DNA of 64,000 nucleotides from Bin22 sp965207275 (GTDB taxonomy: Bacteria > Chloroflexota > Dehalococcoidia > Lucifugimonadales > UBA3495). The DNA lies in NCBI GenBank assembly GCA_965207275.1, contig CBDBMH010000002.1, forward strand, positions 1,922,001-1,986,000. The letters are read 5' to 3'. Below are positions 35,276 through 44,575 of this stretch, piece by piece (the first letter of the stretch is position 1; every line of letters starts with the position of its first letter). The notes below the pieces were generated by a model. It searched no databases, had not been told where the DNA came from, and saw only the letters and a program-made list of their open reading frames with translations. The translations under genes and the position numbers were made by a program.

Positions 35276-36127
35276 CTAATACCCCTGGAAGCTCCGGGTA
35301 AAGAGCAGGGCCGTTTCCAGCGGTCCATCGATTTCCAGTTGCACCGGCGTGGAGCCGGAACTGATGTCCAGGCGGCCATAGACCAGCAATACGTAGGCGC
35401 TGGTGTTGGCCCGAAAGGTAACGTCGGGCGTTGTGTCACCGGCTGATTCAATGCGGAACCCGTCACCCTCCAGCACCACGTCCTCGCTGAAGGCGTTGGG
35501 ACCGGATACCTCAAACCGGAATCGGGCATTGGCGCCGCCCTCCAGGGGCACGAAACAGACACCCAGCCAACGGTGGGCTACCGTGGCAATTTCCTGGGCG
35601 CCTGCCTCGGAAATCTCGGCGGCGGGATCGAAGGCGGACCGGATATCCCACCCGTGGATGGCAATCTCCTGGATACGGCGGGTGATATTCTCGTGGATCG
35701 GGATGATGCCGCGCCGGTGAAAAGAGGGTTTCTCCCAGTCTTCCGGTTGTAGTTCCGAGGCAGTCTGCACCAGCAGATCGGCCCCTTCCCGGTAGGCCTG
35801 CAGCAACTCAGCGGCTGCCTTGCCCGTGCGGAAGGCGATTGCGCGCTCGGCGGTGGGCTCGGAAGCCCGATCGCCGGCTTCCAGCAGGCGCGCGCCTTCC
35901 GGCGGGGCTGGGTCGCCGTTGCGAGCGCGCACCAGGGCCACCGAAGAGCCCTGGGAACCTTGGGCGATGTGGGACGCGGCGTCGGCAACGGTCCAGGCGT
36001 CGCAGGCGCTCTGCCTTCCCCAGCCTTCGTCGTCCAGACCGGCCAGAAATTCGGCCAACGCGTCGGACTCGGATCGGAGCAGGGTTATAGTATCTTGCAT
36101 GTTTGGCGCGGTTGGACCGGAAACCAT
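35276..36127 (-). CDS. Maleylpyruvate isomerase-like (DinB-fold) protein
   Basis: A 283-residue member of the mycothiol-dependent maleylpyruvate isomerase family (TIGR03083 type). The N-terminal four-helix DinB domain includes LRSESDALAEFLAGLDDEGWGRQSACDAWTVADAASHIAQ, with the conserved C-x-x-W-T-V and metal His. The C-terminal 90 residues form an SCP2-like sterol-carrier domain (FRFEVSG, FRIESAGDTTPDVTFRANTSAYVLLVYGR). Mycothiol itself is actinobacterial, so in this genome another thiol or a non-thiol reaction may apply. Perfect ribosome site AAGGAGG. Confidence 0.85.
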   Translation of the reverse strand: MVSGPTAPNMQDTITLLRSESDALAEFLAGLDDEGWGRQSACDAWTVADAASHIAQGSQGSSVALVRARNGDPAPPEGARLLEAGDRASEPTAERAIAFRTGKAAAELLQAYREGADLLVQTASELQPEDWEKPSFHRRGIIPIHENITRRIQEIAIHGWDIRSAFDPAAEISEAGAQEIATVAHRWLGVCFVPLEGGANARFRFEVSGPNAFSEDVVLEGDGFRIESAGDTTPDVTFRANTSAYVLLVYGRLDISSGSTPVQLEIDGPLETALLFTRSFQGY

Positions 36128-36195
36128 CTTTCCTCCTTGAAGTGAGCGGTCGCGGGATAACTCTGAACCGCAATAGTGTATAGCTTGGGCGGCGG

Positions 36196-37128
36196 CTATG
36201 GCCCTATGTGACCGAAACCCGAGGCCCGCAACAGGCTGCCCCCGGTGGTGGTAACGAAGAGGTCGGCAAGCTCTTGGCCACCGAAGGCGCAGTTCGTGGG
36301 TTCTTCCGGCAATGGGTGAGACCGGAGGATTCGGCCTTCTGGCGTTATGACATACAACATGGGACCGGGGCCGCCGCCATCTCCACCGGCCACTGCCACA
36401 ATGTTGCCTTCACTGTCCAGGCACATTCCGTAGATGCCTCTGTGGCTTCTACCAAGACCCCCGCCGTCCCTGCCAAAGGAGTGCATCAGGCGGTAGGGGC
36501 CCAGCGCCCCAGTATCCAGGATGGGATAGGCGCGCAGTTCCCGGGGGCCGTCCGGCTCCTCGCTGCTTTCCGCCACGTAGAGGGTGGATTCATCGGCAGA
36601 GTGGAGCAGGGCCGTTGGGGCGTCTGTGTCGTAGGTGATTCGGGTTATGGGGGCGTCCAGAGTGGGAGCTTCCAGCCGCAGCACCGATGCATGGTCCAGC
36701 TTGTCATGAATCTGGGGATTCATCGCCTCCCGCAGGTCGCCGTGAGGATCACAGAACTAGATGCGGTCCCGGCTGTCCACCACCAGGTCTTTGGGTTGGT
36801 TGTGGTAGACCCCTCCCAGCTTATAGGCCAGGGGCGAGGTACTGCCGTCACCGTTGAACAGTACAAGCCGCCGACCGCCGCTCTGCGCCCCGTACAGCTC
36901 GCCGGAACGGGAGAAGGCAAGCCCGATGGTGCGATTGGTCCACCGGCGAAAGTCAGTTACTTCACCGGTGGACGGGGTGTACCGCAGAATACGGTTATTG
37001 ACCCCATTAAAGGGAAAGGTTAACTGGGTGAAGAGCAGGGCTCCTCCATCCCACACCGGCCCGTCGGTGGGGCTGCCGAAGGGACCGGCTACCCGCTGAA
37101 AGTCGCGCGTCACTGATGAAAGCTCCAA
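36196..37128 (-). pseudogene. SMP-30/gluconolactonase-like gene interrupted by one amber codon
   Basis: A single minus-strand frame of 310 codons encodes a beta-propeller protein. The N-terminal 123 residues (for example PFGSPTDGPVWDGGALLFTQ and LYGAQSGGRRLVLFNGDG) end DSRDRI, then TAG at codon 124 (36759-36757), then FCDPHGDLREAMNP and the rest through NIVAVAGGDGGGPGPM. In this family the position is normally Trp (R-I-W-F-x-D-P), so one TGG-to-TAG transition explains the break. Frame and composition are otherwise intact. It is either a very recent pseudogene, strain polymorphism, assembly error or readthrough. The downstream half could restart at the ATG at 36723. Confidence 0.85.
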
Positions 37129-37474
37129 GTGTCCGTAACTGCTGGGATTTTAGGAGCGGGCAGGTGGGGTGTCAAGGAAGCGGCTGCCCTGAAATGCGGA
37201 CAATCTCCAAGGCAGAAATGACCTTCGCAGTTCAGCGTTATCCCGCCACGGCAATCGCATTATGATTCGGGAAATCCCGTGGTTCCCGCCCCGGCGAAAT
37301 CCGCCCCAGGCCGACCTATGGTGGAATGGACCTCGACCCTGGAAACCGCAGGTTTCTCCTTAAACGACGATTGCGCCCTTCTTGCCGGAATTGAATTCCA
37401 TTGCCCCGATGGCACCTGCAGAGCAATCGCACCCTGGACCTGGGCCATAGCTGGAAAGCAATCAAAGGTGGAAA

Positions 37475-37545
37475 GTATGTCACCCTGAGCTTGCCGAAGG
37501 GTCTAAAATCCTGCCATCAGCCCGGTTACGGGTCCGAAAGCCGGC
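37475..37545. repeat. Dispersed intergenic repeat A, copy 2
   Basis: Matches 33903-33976 as described there; the block GTTACGGGTCCGAAAGCC is identical. Both copies are about 3.5 kb apart and flank the ThuA/isomerase/SMP-30 group. Confidence 0.85.
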
Positions 37546-37786
37546 CTGTGTGATGGAGCTTAGATTCTTCAGCGTCCGCCAAGGCGGACTGAGCCAAGCC
37601 GAAGGGCTCAGAATAACAATGACCAAAATGCCATTGCCCTTGTGACACTTCCCTCTTGATTCCCCGGGTAACCCTTCCCTACCATACTTCCATGGCCGGT
37701 TCACGCCACAGCCCTGCCCAGCTTGGGTCGCCCACGTCCCTGAGAGAGGCCGAGGGTGACGGCGTCTCCTTGGGTCAAGTCTGGTC

Positions 37787-37940
37787 AGTGGCCCAAAACG
37801 GCCCGGAATGGCCCACTCGTTTTGCCCTTTGCCTATCTGGCGAGCGGCCCATTTTCCGGCCACAAGAGCACCATCTGCGCCCTCATTCAGATACGAAACG
37901 GCCCCAAATGGCCCAAAATGGCACGGTAACAAAAAAAAAT
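37787..37940. repeat. Dispersed intergenic repeat B, copy 2
   Basis: Matches 165-320; the last 50 bases (37890-37940) are nearly identical to 271-320 and end in the same A-run. The word GGCCCAAAATGGCACGG occurs in both copies. Confidence 0.8.
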
Positions 37941-38261
37941 GCATTACCTGAAGACCCAAGGGCAGGCGGGAACCCATTGGCAGGCTCTTGTCTCAGGGCT
38001 TTGGGTCTGTAGTGAGTCTTCCCCCTCCCAGGTAATTTGGAGGGCGCCAGTCCCCGGTACGATGCCACTATGCTTCGGGGAAAGCCTGTCATTCCTGCGC
38101 GGGGAGACCTCCGCATAACCGTCTTTCCGGCGAAGGCCGGAATCCAGAACGATTCGGCCCAAATGCGTTACCAGACACAATAACACGGTAAATCGGATCA
38201 AATGCCCGGTTGTGCAAAGGTTTCCGCTTGCCGGGAGCTGGAAGTTGGAGACTGGGGCGCT

Positions 38262-38313
38262 TCCCTTAAGCGACAGCGGAGCCCTTCTTGCGGGAATCAA
38301 AGCGCCATTGCCC
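38262..38313. repeat. Dispersed repeat C (pairs with 37357-37407)
   Basis: CTTAAgcGACagc...GCCCTTCTTGCgGGAATc...CCATTGCCC here aligns with CTTAAacGACgat...GCCCTTCTTGCcGGAATt...CCATTGCCC at 37357-37407. Both are direct copies in the same tract. Confidence 0.7.
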
Positions 38314-38402
38314 TGTTATACGCCGCCCCTCCGCAGGTTGCTATTTTGCCCGTACCAATGCTAACCTGCCCGAAAATTCCTGGTGACGAACGAGGTGAAT
38401 CT

Positions 38403-39359
38403 ATGGCGGAAAAGCGAATTGGCGTGGCGGCTATGGGGGGCGACAGCCGGACCGTGGTGGCACGCATTCAGGACCTGGAATCGCGGGGCATACAGGCGGC
38501 GTGGCTTACTTCCGGCGGGGCGGGTCCCGATGCCTTGACCACCTTTGCCGCAGCGGCAGCGGTTACCGACAGCATCCTCATGGGGACCAGCATCATTCCC
38601 ACCTATCCGCGGCATCCCATCGTAGCAGTGGCCCAGACCCAGGTGGTGGCGCAATTGGCGCCGGGGCGATTCCGGCTGGGACTGGGGCCCAGCCACAAGG
38701 TCAGCATCGAGCCCATGTTCGGCATCGAGCATAACGCCCCGCTGACCAACCTGAGGGAGTACATCCAGGTGGTTAAGTCCCTGCTGTGGGAGGGCCAGGT
38801 GGACTATGACGGTACCCAGTACCACGGCCACGGGTCGCTGCCCGGCGCGCCGGCCCCGGACGTGCCGGTGATGGCCTCTGCGCTGCGCCGCCGATCCTTC
38901 ATGCTTTGCGGCGAGGTGGCCGACGGGGCCATTAGCTGGGTGTGCCCCGGCCAATACCTGCGGGACGTGGCCCTGCCGGAGATGAAAAGGGGCGCAGACA
39001 GAGCGGGACGCGAGACGCCGCCCCTGATTGCCCACGCGCCGGTGTGCGTCCACGACAATCCCGACGAGGTTCGGGATGCGGCCCGGGCCCAGCTGGCCAA
39101 CTATCCCCGCTCTCCCTTCTACCAGGAAATGTTCGCGGCTTCGGGCCACCCGGAGGCGCGGGACGGGACGTGGAGCGACGGCATGATCGATGACGTAGTG
39201 CTGTCGGGTGACGAGGAAACCGTGGCCGGACGCTTGAGGGAGCTTTTCGACTGGGGCGCCACGGAGATTCTGGCCCATCCCGTTACCGCCGGCAGCGACA
39301 CCCAGGCTTCAGTGGAGCGCAGCCTGAATCTGATAGCGGCAGTGGGACAGGGTTTGTAG
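38403..39359 (+). CDS. Luciferase-like (LLM) flavin-dependent oxidoreductase
   Basis: A 318-residue TIM-barrel flavin or F420 enzyme. ALTTFAAAAAVTDSILMGTSIIPTYPRHPIVAVAQTQVVAQLAPGRFRLGLGPSH is the typical cofactor-binding stretch of the F420-dependent LLM class, followed by LREYIQVVKSLLWEGQVDYDG. The ATG at 38403 follows GAGGTGAATCT; the preceding 67 codons of open frame are repeat sequence. One of three LLM genes in 7.5 kb; such expansions are known in SAR202-type Chloroflexota. Substrate unknown. Confidence 0.9.
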   Translation: MAEKRIGVAAMGGDSRTVVARIQDLESRGIQAAWLTSGGAGPDALTTFAAAAAVTDSILMGTSIIPTYPRHPIVAVAQTQVVAQLAPGRFRLGLGPSHKVSIEPMFGIEHNAPLTNLREYIQVVKSLLWEGQVDYDGTQYHGHGSLPGAPAPDVPVMASALRRRSFMLCGEVADGAISWVCPGQYLRDVALPEMKRGADRAGRETPPLIAHAPVCVHDNPDEVRDAARAQLANYPRSPFYQEMFAASGHPEARDGTWSDGMIDDVVLSGDEETVAGRLRELFDWGATEILAHPVTAGSDTQASVERSLNLIAAVGQGL

Positions 39360-39367
39360 GCTTTATG

Positions 39368-41050
39368 CTATCGGCTGTTAGTGTATGTATCAGGTGGAAT
39401 TACTCCATGGAATATCGAATACTTGGACATCACGGATTGCTTGCCTCCAAGAATTCCCCAAACTACAATCGAGTAAACGCCGTTTCCGTGCTCCAAAAGT
39501 ACGTCGCTGATATCAGCTTCAACTGCGAAGTCATAGCTGTTGACTTCGAACTTCTCAGAGGTGATCCAGGGGACAACGATAGAGCTGTCGACCATAGAGT
39601 TGCTCCGGTCATAAGCCTCCTTCCATAACCGATTAGCCTGGGTGGGAGAATTGGCCGGCTGCGCGCTGGAGGGAACATCGGCTGGGTCAGGACAGGGAGA
39701 GTATGTCGTTGTAAACCGATTTTCTGTCCAGTAACTTCCGAAGGGCAAAGGCTCCCTCAAACTTGCCACCTGCAATCCATTGTCGTAACAATAGGATCGG
39801 GCCACCTGCCCCGGTGTTAAAGGACCCGGCGGCGGGGCGTAATGGATTTGTACGCCAAGATCTCTGACGTTTCTAAGGCGCCCTCCATTCTTCAGGCTTC
39901 CGGTCAATGTCAACGTGCCGTTGCTAATACTCGGCAAACTATGATACTGCACGTAATCCCCCTCGAAGTGTTGGAATACTTTTAGGTTGTACGTGTCCCA
40001 AGCGATGCCGATGTTCACTTTTTGGTGTGAAGGGTCCAGTATGTTTCGTCGGTGGCCCGAGCTGGCCATCCAGCCGGTCATTGATTCCTGAATTTCCTGC
40101 CGAATTGGGCCTAATGCCAGGTACGAGTCGCTCGCCTTGATGCAATAGTCCGACCCATGTCCGTTTTCCCCGTTGGACTGGTAGCCCCCAGCTAAACTGT
40201 AGCGCATATAAGGTTTCAACCCATCAAGCCCCCAGTGGCCAGAAAAGCAGTTAGCCAGAGCCGATTCCGCGTGCAGTTGGGCGGCTATGTTAGTGCCCAA
40301 AACGACCGGTGCTGCTCCTGCTCTTGTACGCTCGGTGTTGATTAACTGGAGCATGTAGAGTTTTTCTTCCCGGTGGCGGCTATGTGGCGCAACCGGAGTT
40401 GCTATGAGCGTTGGCAGTCGCAGGGGGGGAGTAGCAGTCGGCGGAACCCAGGCAGCTATGGTCATTGCTGTCGGACGGTCAGGAGTGGCAGTCGAGGAAG
40501 TCAGAACAGAAGGGTCGACTGAAGGCCGTGCAGGAAGAACAACCGACGGAACCGGTGACTCAGGATGTCGTCCAGCCGATAGCTCCGGTAGCCTTGGCTT
40601 TATGTTCGGAGGGGATGGGGACGAAATTTGTTGGGCTGCGCCGCTGCTTCCTTGACTTCTAATCGCATCCAGGAAGTCACTGTCCAAACGAGTACCGTTA
40701 GCCCACCAAAACCATGCCGCAGCCAACGCTACCAGGACGACTACGGCAAAGCTCCATAGAACGTGGGACTTGCCAGGGTTCCTCCGGCGACGTTGCCCTG
40801 TGTTGCCCCTGCTCCGGCGAACTCGGTTTTCCATGCGGGGAATGTCTTCGGCGAAAACATAGTTGCTGGCATTTCGCTTGGCAAACCAAGTTTCCCTTAT
40901 GGCGGGCGTGTGAAACGTTCGGCGGCAACCGCGGCATCTCCAAAGTTGGGAATAGTGCTTCCCTTGTCGGATTCGGATGTTGTGACTCCCACAGCGGGGA
41001 CAGAAACCGATAGAGCCCCAGTCATGGACGCCCTGTTCGGGGAAGGTCAT
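39368..41050 (-). CDS. Zinc-ribbon / single-TM / CAP-domain protein
   Basis: A 560-residue multidomain protein. Residues 17-42 form a zinc ribbon (C17-x2-C20 and C39-x2-C42) resembling transposase-type ribbons. Residues 75-95 are very basic (RRSRGNTGQRRRR), 98-116 are a membrane helix, and about 120-235 a Pro/Ser/Thr-rich spacer. From about 236 there is a CAP (SCP/PR-1) domain with LQLINTERTRAGAAPV, HAESALANCFSGHWG, SNGENGHG, and SGHRRNILDP, holding the two His and two Glu of the CAP cavity. A C-terminal 170-residue part is unassigned. The basic, cytoplasmic zinc ribbon and extracellular CAP suggest a sensor or surface-anchored protein. Codon use is visibly less GC-rich than neighbours. Confidence 0.85.
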   Translation of the reverse strand: MTFPEQGVHDWGSIGFCPRCGSHNIRIRQGKHYSQLWRCRGCRRTFHTPAIRETWFAKRNASNYVFAEDIPRMENRVRRSRGNTGQRRRRNPGKSHVLWSFAVVVLVALAAAWFWWANGTRLDSDFLDAIRSQGSSGAAQQISSPSPPNIKPRLPELSAGRHPESPVPSVVLPARPSVDPSVLTSSTATPDRPTAMTIAAWVPPTATPPLRLPTLIATPVAPHSRHREEKLYMLQLINTERTRAGAAPVVLGTNIAAQLHAESALANCFSGHWGLDGLKPYMRYSLAGGYQSNGENGHGSDYCIKASDSYLALGPIRQEIQESMTGWMASSGHRRNILDPSHQKVNIGIAWDTYNLKVFQHFEGDYVQYHSLPSISNGTLTLTGSLKNGGRLRNVRDLGVQIHYAPPPGPLTPGQVARSYCYDNGLQVASLREPLPFGSYWTENRFTTTYSPCPDPADVPSSAQPANSPTQANRLWKEAYDRSNSMVDSSIVVPWITSEKFEVNSYDFAVEADISDVLLEHGNGVYSIVVWGILGGKQSVMSKYSIFHGVIPPDTYTNSR

Positions 41051-41118
41051 CTGCCGACGTCCTTATTAGGTTCGAAGACCGGTCTAATCGCTTCGCTTAG
41101 TCAAGAAACCAGAGTGAG

Positions 41119-42702
41119 TCAAATCTTGGCCTTGGCCGCTTCCCGCTTGCCTTCTTCGGTTAGCTCCCAGGCATCGCCGTAGGCGTTGACTCGGACCAGG
41201 CCAAAGTTGACCAGTGTTTGACGGGCAGTTTCGGCGGACCGGTGCCATGCGAGGTCGCCGTCGCCGGAACCGCGATAGTCGCCTTCCTTGAAGTAACCGC
41301 CGATCAGCGTCTCGACACCCCGCAAAACGTCAGCAATAGCGCCTTTGCCGCCAAGGTCAAACAGGACCTCGAGTATGGGTAGCTCGAACTCGCCATCGGG
41401 CGTCATTCCTGGAGCGCGCCGCCCAGGGTCTGCACTGGGTCCCCCATTGCCGGGGGTGGCCGGTTTCGGAACTTCTTCTTTGGCTTGGGCGCCGCTTTCC
41501 TGGCTTGCGCCGTTTTGACCGGAGCCCGAACCCTGGCGGTCGGAGTAGATCTGGTGGGCGCGGTCGATGGCCCGAACGCGTCCGCTGACCAGCAGTTCCT
41601 GGCGTTCGGCGGCCCAGCGGTTGGAGGCGGCAACGCTGCGTACTGATCCCTGGAAGTGGGGCATGACGTAACGGGCCATTAACTCAAAGCTGCGCAGCAT
41701 CTTTTCCCGGGGCGCCCAGTCAATGGTCTGCACCAGGAAGCCGCCGTAGCCGCCGCTCTGCTCCGCCAGCCGGTTCAGGCTCTCAACACAGTCGTCAGGC
41801 GTACCAATAATCCAGGACCCGTTGTCCCGCATGAACTCCGCTACATCTTCCAGCGGACCGTCGAAGGCTGCCTTGCGGCCGTTGGTGCCTTCCGAGTACT
41901 CCCGCAAATACCGACCTGCGCCCAGCTTGACCTCCTTCAATGCCTGCTCCCGGTCCTCGGCCAGGTAGCAGGGGACCGCCAGCCTCCATTCGTGGCGGTC
42001 CACGGTTTGGCCGTGTTCGGCGGCGGAGGTCTCGGCGATGTCCCAGAGCGCCTTGAGGTTGGAGGGACCGGCCGATGGATCCCGGGGGACGGTAATGGTC
42101 AGGACCGACGCGCCGTACTTGCCGGCCATGGCCACGCCGGCGGGAGACTGCACCGATGCTACGGACAGCGGCATATAGGGCCGCTGGTAGGGCTTCAATT
42201 GAAGCATGGCCTCCCGCAATTCGAACCAGTCGCTCTTGTAGGTTATCGGTTCGTCTTCCGTGAAAAGCCGCAGGATGATCCCCATGGCCTCATCCATCTT
42301 TTCCCGCTGGGTAGTGGGGTCAATGCCCATCATGTAGGCATCGCCGGGCAGCGCGCCGGGGCCTACGCCCAGCATTACCCGCCCGTGAGTCATATGGTCC
42401 AGCTGCACCATACGGTTGGCCACCATAAAGGGATGGTGGTAAGGGAGGCTGATGACGCCCGTGCCCAGCTTGATGTGCTTGGTGCGCTCGGCGGCGGCGG
42501 CGATGAACAGTTCGGGCGACGAGATGGTCTCCCAACCCGCGCTGTGGTGTTCGCCGATCCACGCCTCATCGTAGCCGAGGTAGTCCAGCCACTGGATCAA
42601 TTCCATATCCCGGTCCATGGCCAGCGTGGGATTCTCACCCACCCGGTGGAAGGGGCCCAGGAATATGCCGAATTTCATGCGGTCGGGAAGGTTCAAACTC
42701 AT
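41119..42702 (-). CDS. LLM flavin monooxygenase fused to a C-terminal winged helix
   Basis: A 527-residue two-part protein. Residues 10-350 are a bacterial-luciferase-like TIM barrel (FGIFLGPFHR, GYDEAWIGEHHS, LGTGVISLPYHHPFMVANRMVQLDHMTHGRVMLGVGPG). Residues 385-437 are a Gly/Ser/Pro-rich linker. Residues 438-527 (LPILEVLFDLGGKGAIADVL ... SAETARQTLVNFGLV ... WELTEEGKREA) resemble the winged-helix N-terminal domain of Mrr-type proteins. This coupling of a flavin enzyme to a DNA- or protein-binding winged helix is unusual. Start taken at the ATG at 42702, after GAGAGGTGG; GTG at 42705 also possible. Confidence 0.88.
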   Translation of the reverse strand: MSLNLPDRMKFGIFLGPFHRVGENPTLAMDRDMELIQWLDYLGYDEAWIGEHHSAGWETISSPELFIAAAAERTKHIKLGTGVISLPYHHPFMVANRMVQLDHMTHGRVMLGVGPGALPGDAYMMGIDPTTQREKMDEAMGIILRLFTEDEPITYKSDWFELREAMLQLKPYQRPYMPLSVASVQSPAGVAMAGKYGASVLTITVPRDPSAGPSNLKALWDIAETSAAEHGQTVDRHEWRLAVPCYLAEDREQALKEVKLGAGRYLREYSEGTNGRKAAFDGPLEDVAEFMRDNGSWIIGTPDDCVESLNRLAEQSGGYGGFLVQTIDWAPREKMLRSFELMARYVMPHFQGSVRSVAASNRWAAERQELLVSGRVRAIDRAHQIYSDRQGSGSGQNGASQESGAQAKEEVPKPATPGNGGPSADPGRRAPGMTPDGEFELPILEVLFDLGGKGAIADVLRGVETLIGGYFKEGDYRGSGDGDLAWHRSAETARQTLVNFGLVRVNAYGDAWELTEEGKREAAKAKI

Positions 42703-42792
42703 CACGCCACCTCTCAGTTATCTCTCATCTACGAATCCGCTCGAAGATTCACGAATGAAGCAATGTTAACAGCCAGTTCAGTTCTTGGGATT

Positions 42793-44469
42793 TTACAACT
42801 CGGATATCGTCCCGTCCACGTAGAGTATCTTGACCGTAGATATCACACCGGCCAACAGTTGCTGGTGCTGGGAAGGGTCCGCATCGGCAGCCAGCGTGTG
42901 GAGCAGGCGCGATAAGTCGACTTTCCCGTCCAGCATGCCCACAAGCCGGGCCACCAGGTCACTACAGGGCAGCCCTTCGGGGTGCCCTTCGGTGATAAGG
43001 ACGTAACCCCATTCAAAAGTCCCGCCGCTGGCAACGGGTTTTCGCTCCACCCTCGCCCCGTTCTGCAGCCTGGGCGTCGCTCCCAATATCGCTGGCGGCT
43101 GGCCACTTTCGGTCTGAAGGTATTTTTCTATTTGCTCCTGCCGCCGCGCCCGCTCTTCCTCCACTCCCCGCACACTTTCGGCGAAATTGGTTGGCGCCGC
43201 GCCGCGTTCCAGGACCATTCGCTCGTAACCCTGGGGAGGCTGGCCGGCCACCGCCTGGATAAAGGAAGCCCGGGCAGACAAGCCGGATGCCTCACCATCG
43301 TCTCCCTCTAGAATGCGTCGCGCTTCCCAGAAGTAGGATTCCACGGAGCGGTTACTGGAATAGAAGAGCCTCACCATCTCACGGAAGTGGTGGTACTCCT
43401 TCATGTACAGCTCCTGGTAGACCTGGGCCGCAGGCGGTCCCATTTCCGGGTCCCGCAGCGCGGTGGTGGTATAGGCTGCGGCCAGCACGCCGGACATCAG
43501 CGCCAGGTGCACGCCCGAGGAGAAGAGCGGGTCAATGAAGCAGGCTGCATCCCCGGCCAACACGTAACCCTCGCCGGCAATCCTGTCGCAAACGTAAGAC
43601 CAGTCCTTGACTATGAAGGGGCCGGACACACGTTCCGCATTTGACAACATTCCCGCCGTATGGGGGGCCTGGGCCAGCTGCTCGTCCAGAAATCTCTCCA
43701 GGCCCAGTGCCTGGACTCCTTCCTCACCCACTTGTTGGTCTACCACAACCCCGACGCTGGCATGACCCGTATGCAGGGGAATAGTCCACACCCAACCGTC
43801 GGCGTAAGACTCGATAAAGATGTTGGTGTCCGCCGGCGGCGGCAGTCGTTCCGATCCGCCATAATATGAGTAGACCGCCAGGTTTCGGAAAGACTCGTCC
43901 CACCGGCGAAGGTCAAGCTGCCGACCCAACAGTCCGTTCTGGCCGCTGGCGTCAACCACGAATCGGGTCGAAAGTTCCTGCTCCAGGCCGCTGGCATCCA
44001 CGCACCGGAGTGTAACGCACCTTCCCTCTGCTCCGGCTTGCATCGTAACATGGCAGCTTTTGAGAAGAACTTCCACGGCCCGCCAGCCTTCCCGAACCTC
44101 AACCCCACTGGCAGAAGCATTTCTCAGGAGAAGCTGGTCGAATGTGGGTCGCCACACCTGGTAGGAGTGGGGATAGCGGCGGTTGGTTTCGCCGAAGAAC
44201 CAGCTCCAGGGTTCCTTCTCCCGCCCCCAGACCATGGTCGCGCCCCACTTCTTCAGGAAACCCTGGGCCTCCACCTGGGGCAAGACGCCCAATTCTTCCA
44301 GGATGGGTATGCTGGCCGGAAGAAGGGATTCGCCGACGTGGTCACGGGGAAACCGTTCCCGCTCCAGCAGGACGACATTCCAGCCCTGGCGGGCCAGCAT
44401 GGTAGCGGCAGAGCTTCCGGCCGGGCCGCCCCCGATGACTACCACATCAGTTGCCGGTTGGTGCCTCAT
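42793..44469 (-). CDS. Flavin-dependent halogenase-like protein
   Basis: A 558-residue FAD protein with GGGPAG at 13-18 and GESLLP (47-51). It carries both signatures of flavin-dependent halogenases: W226-V-W-T-I-P231 (WxWxIP) and FIDPLFSSG in AGDAACFIDPLFSSGVHLAL (FxDPxxSxG). A Lys pair, K73-K74, in FLKKWGA lies where halogenases have their catalytic Lys. About 130 C-terminal residues after the flavin domain are unassigned. It would use FADH2, oxygen and halide to chlorinate or brominate a phenol or other substrate. A halogenase-like flavin dehydrogenase or hydroxylase is the alternative. The ATG at 44469 follows CGAAAG. Flanked by two LLM monooxygenases on the same strand. Confidence 0.85.
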   Translation of the reverse strand: MRHQPATDVVVIGGGPAGSSAATMLARQGWNVVLLERERFPRDHVGESLLPASIPILEELGVLPQVEAQGFLKKWGATMVWGREKEPWSWFFGETNRRYPHSYQVWRPTFDQLLLRNASASGVEVREGWRAVEVLLKSCHVTMQAGAEGRCVTLRCVDASGLEQELSTRFVVDASGQNGLLGRQLDLRRWDESFRNLAVYSYYGGSERLPPPADTNIFIESYADGWVWTIPLHTGHASVGVVVDQQVGEEGVQALGLERFLDEQLAQAPHTAGMLSNAERVSGPFIVKDWSYVCDRIAGEGYVLAGDAACFIDPLFSSGVHLALMSGVLAAAYTTTALRDPEMGPPAAQVYQELYMKEYHHFREMVRLFYSSNRSVESYFWEARRILEGDDGEASGLSARASFIQAVAGQPPQGYERMVLERGAAPTNFAESVRGVEEERARRQEQIEKYLQTESGQPPAILGATPRLQNGARVERKPVASGGTFEWGYVLITEGHPEGLPCSDLVARLVGMLDGKVDLSRLLHTLAADADPSQHQQLLAGVISTVKILYVDGTISEL

Positions 44470-44575
44470 GGTCTTTCGACGCGGCAGATCCTGAAAGTGA
44501 AAGCAGCGATTACCTGCGAAGGGCGGGTACAAGACCCGCCCCAACGCCGTTCAAACTCTTTATCAGGAATCGGCA

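Larger units (their letters stand above)
37129..38402. repeat. Repeat-filled intergenic tract
   Basis: About 1.27 kb without a credible gene. It holds repeat A copy 2 (37475-37545), repeat B copy 2 (37787-37940), repeat C copies at 37357-37407 and 38262-38313, GCAATCGC words near 37251 and 37421, CCCTGAGCTTGCCGAAGGG (37483-37501), and half-elements of the CATTCCGG palindrome at 38088-38147. Short open frames here have no ribosome sites and no homology. Confidence 0.75.

Noticed and set aside
36757..36759. TAG as pyrrolysine or programmed readthrough
   Set aside because: The family has Trp here, one base change explains it, and nothing suggests an amber-decoding system.
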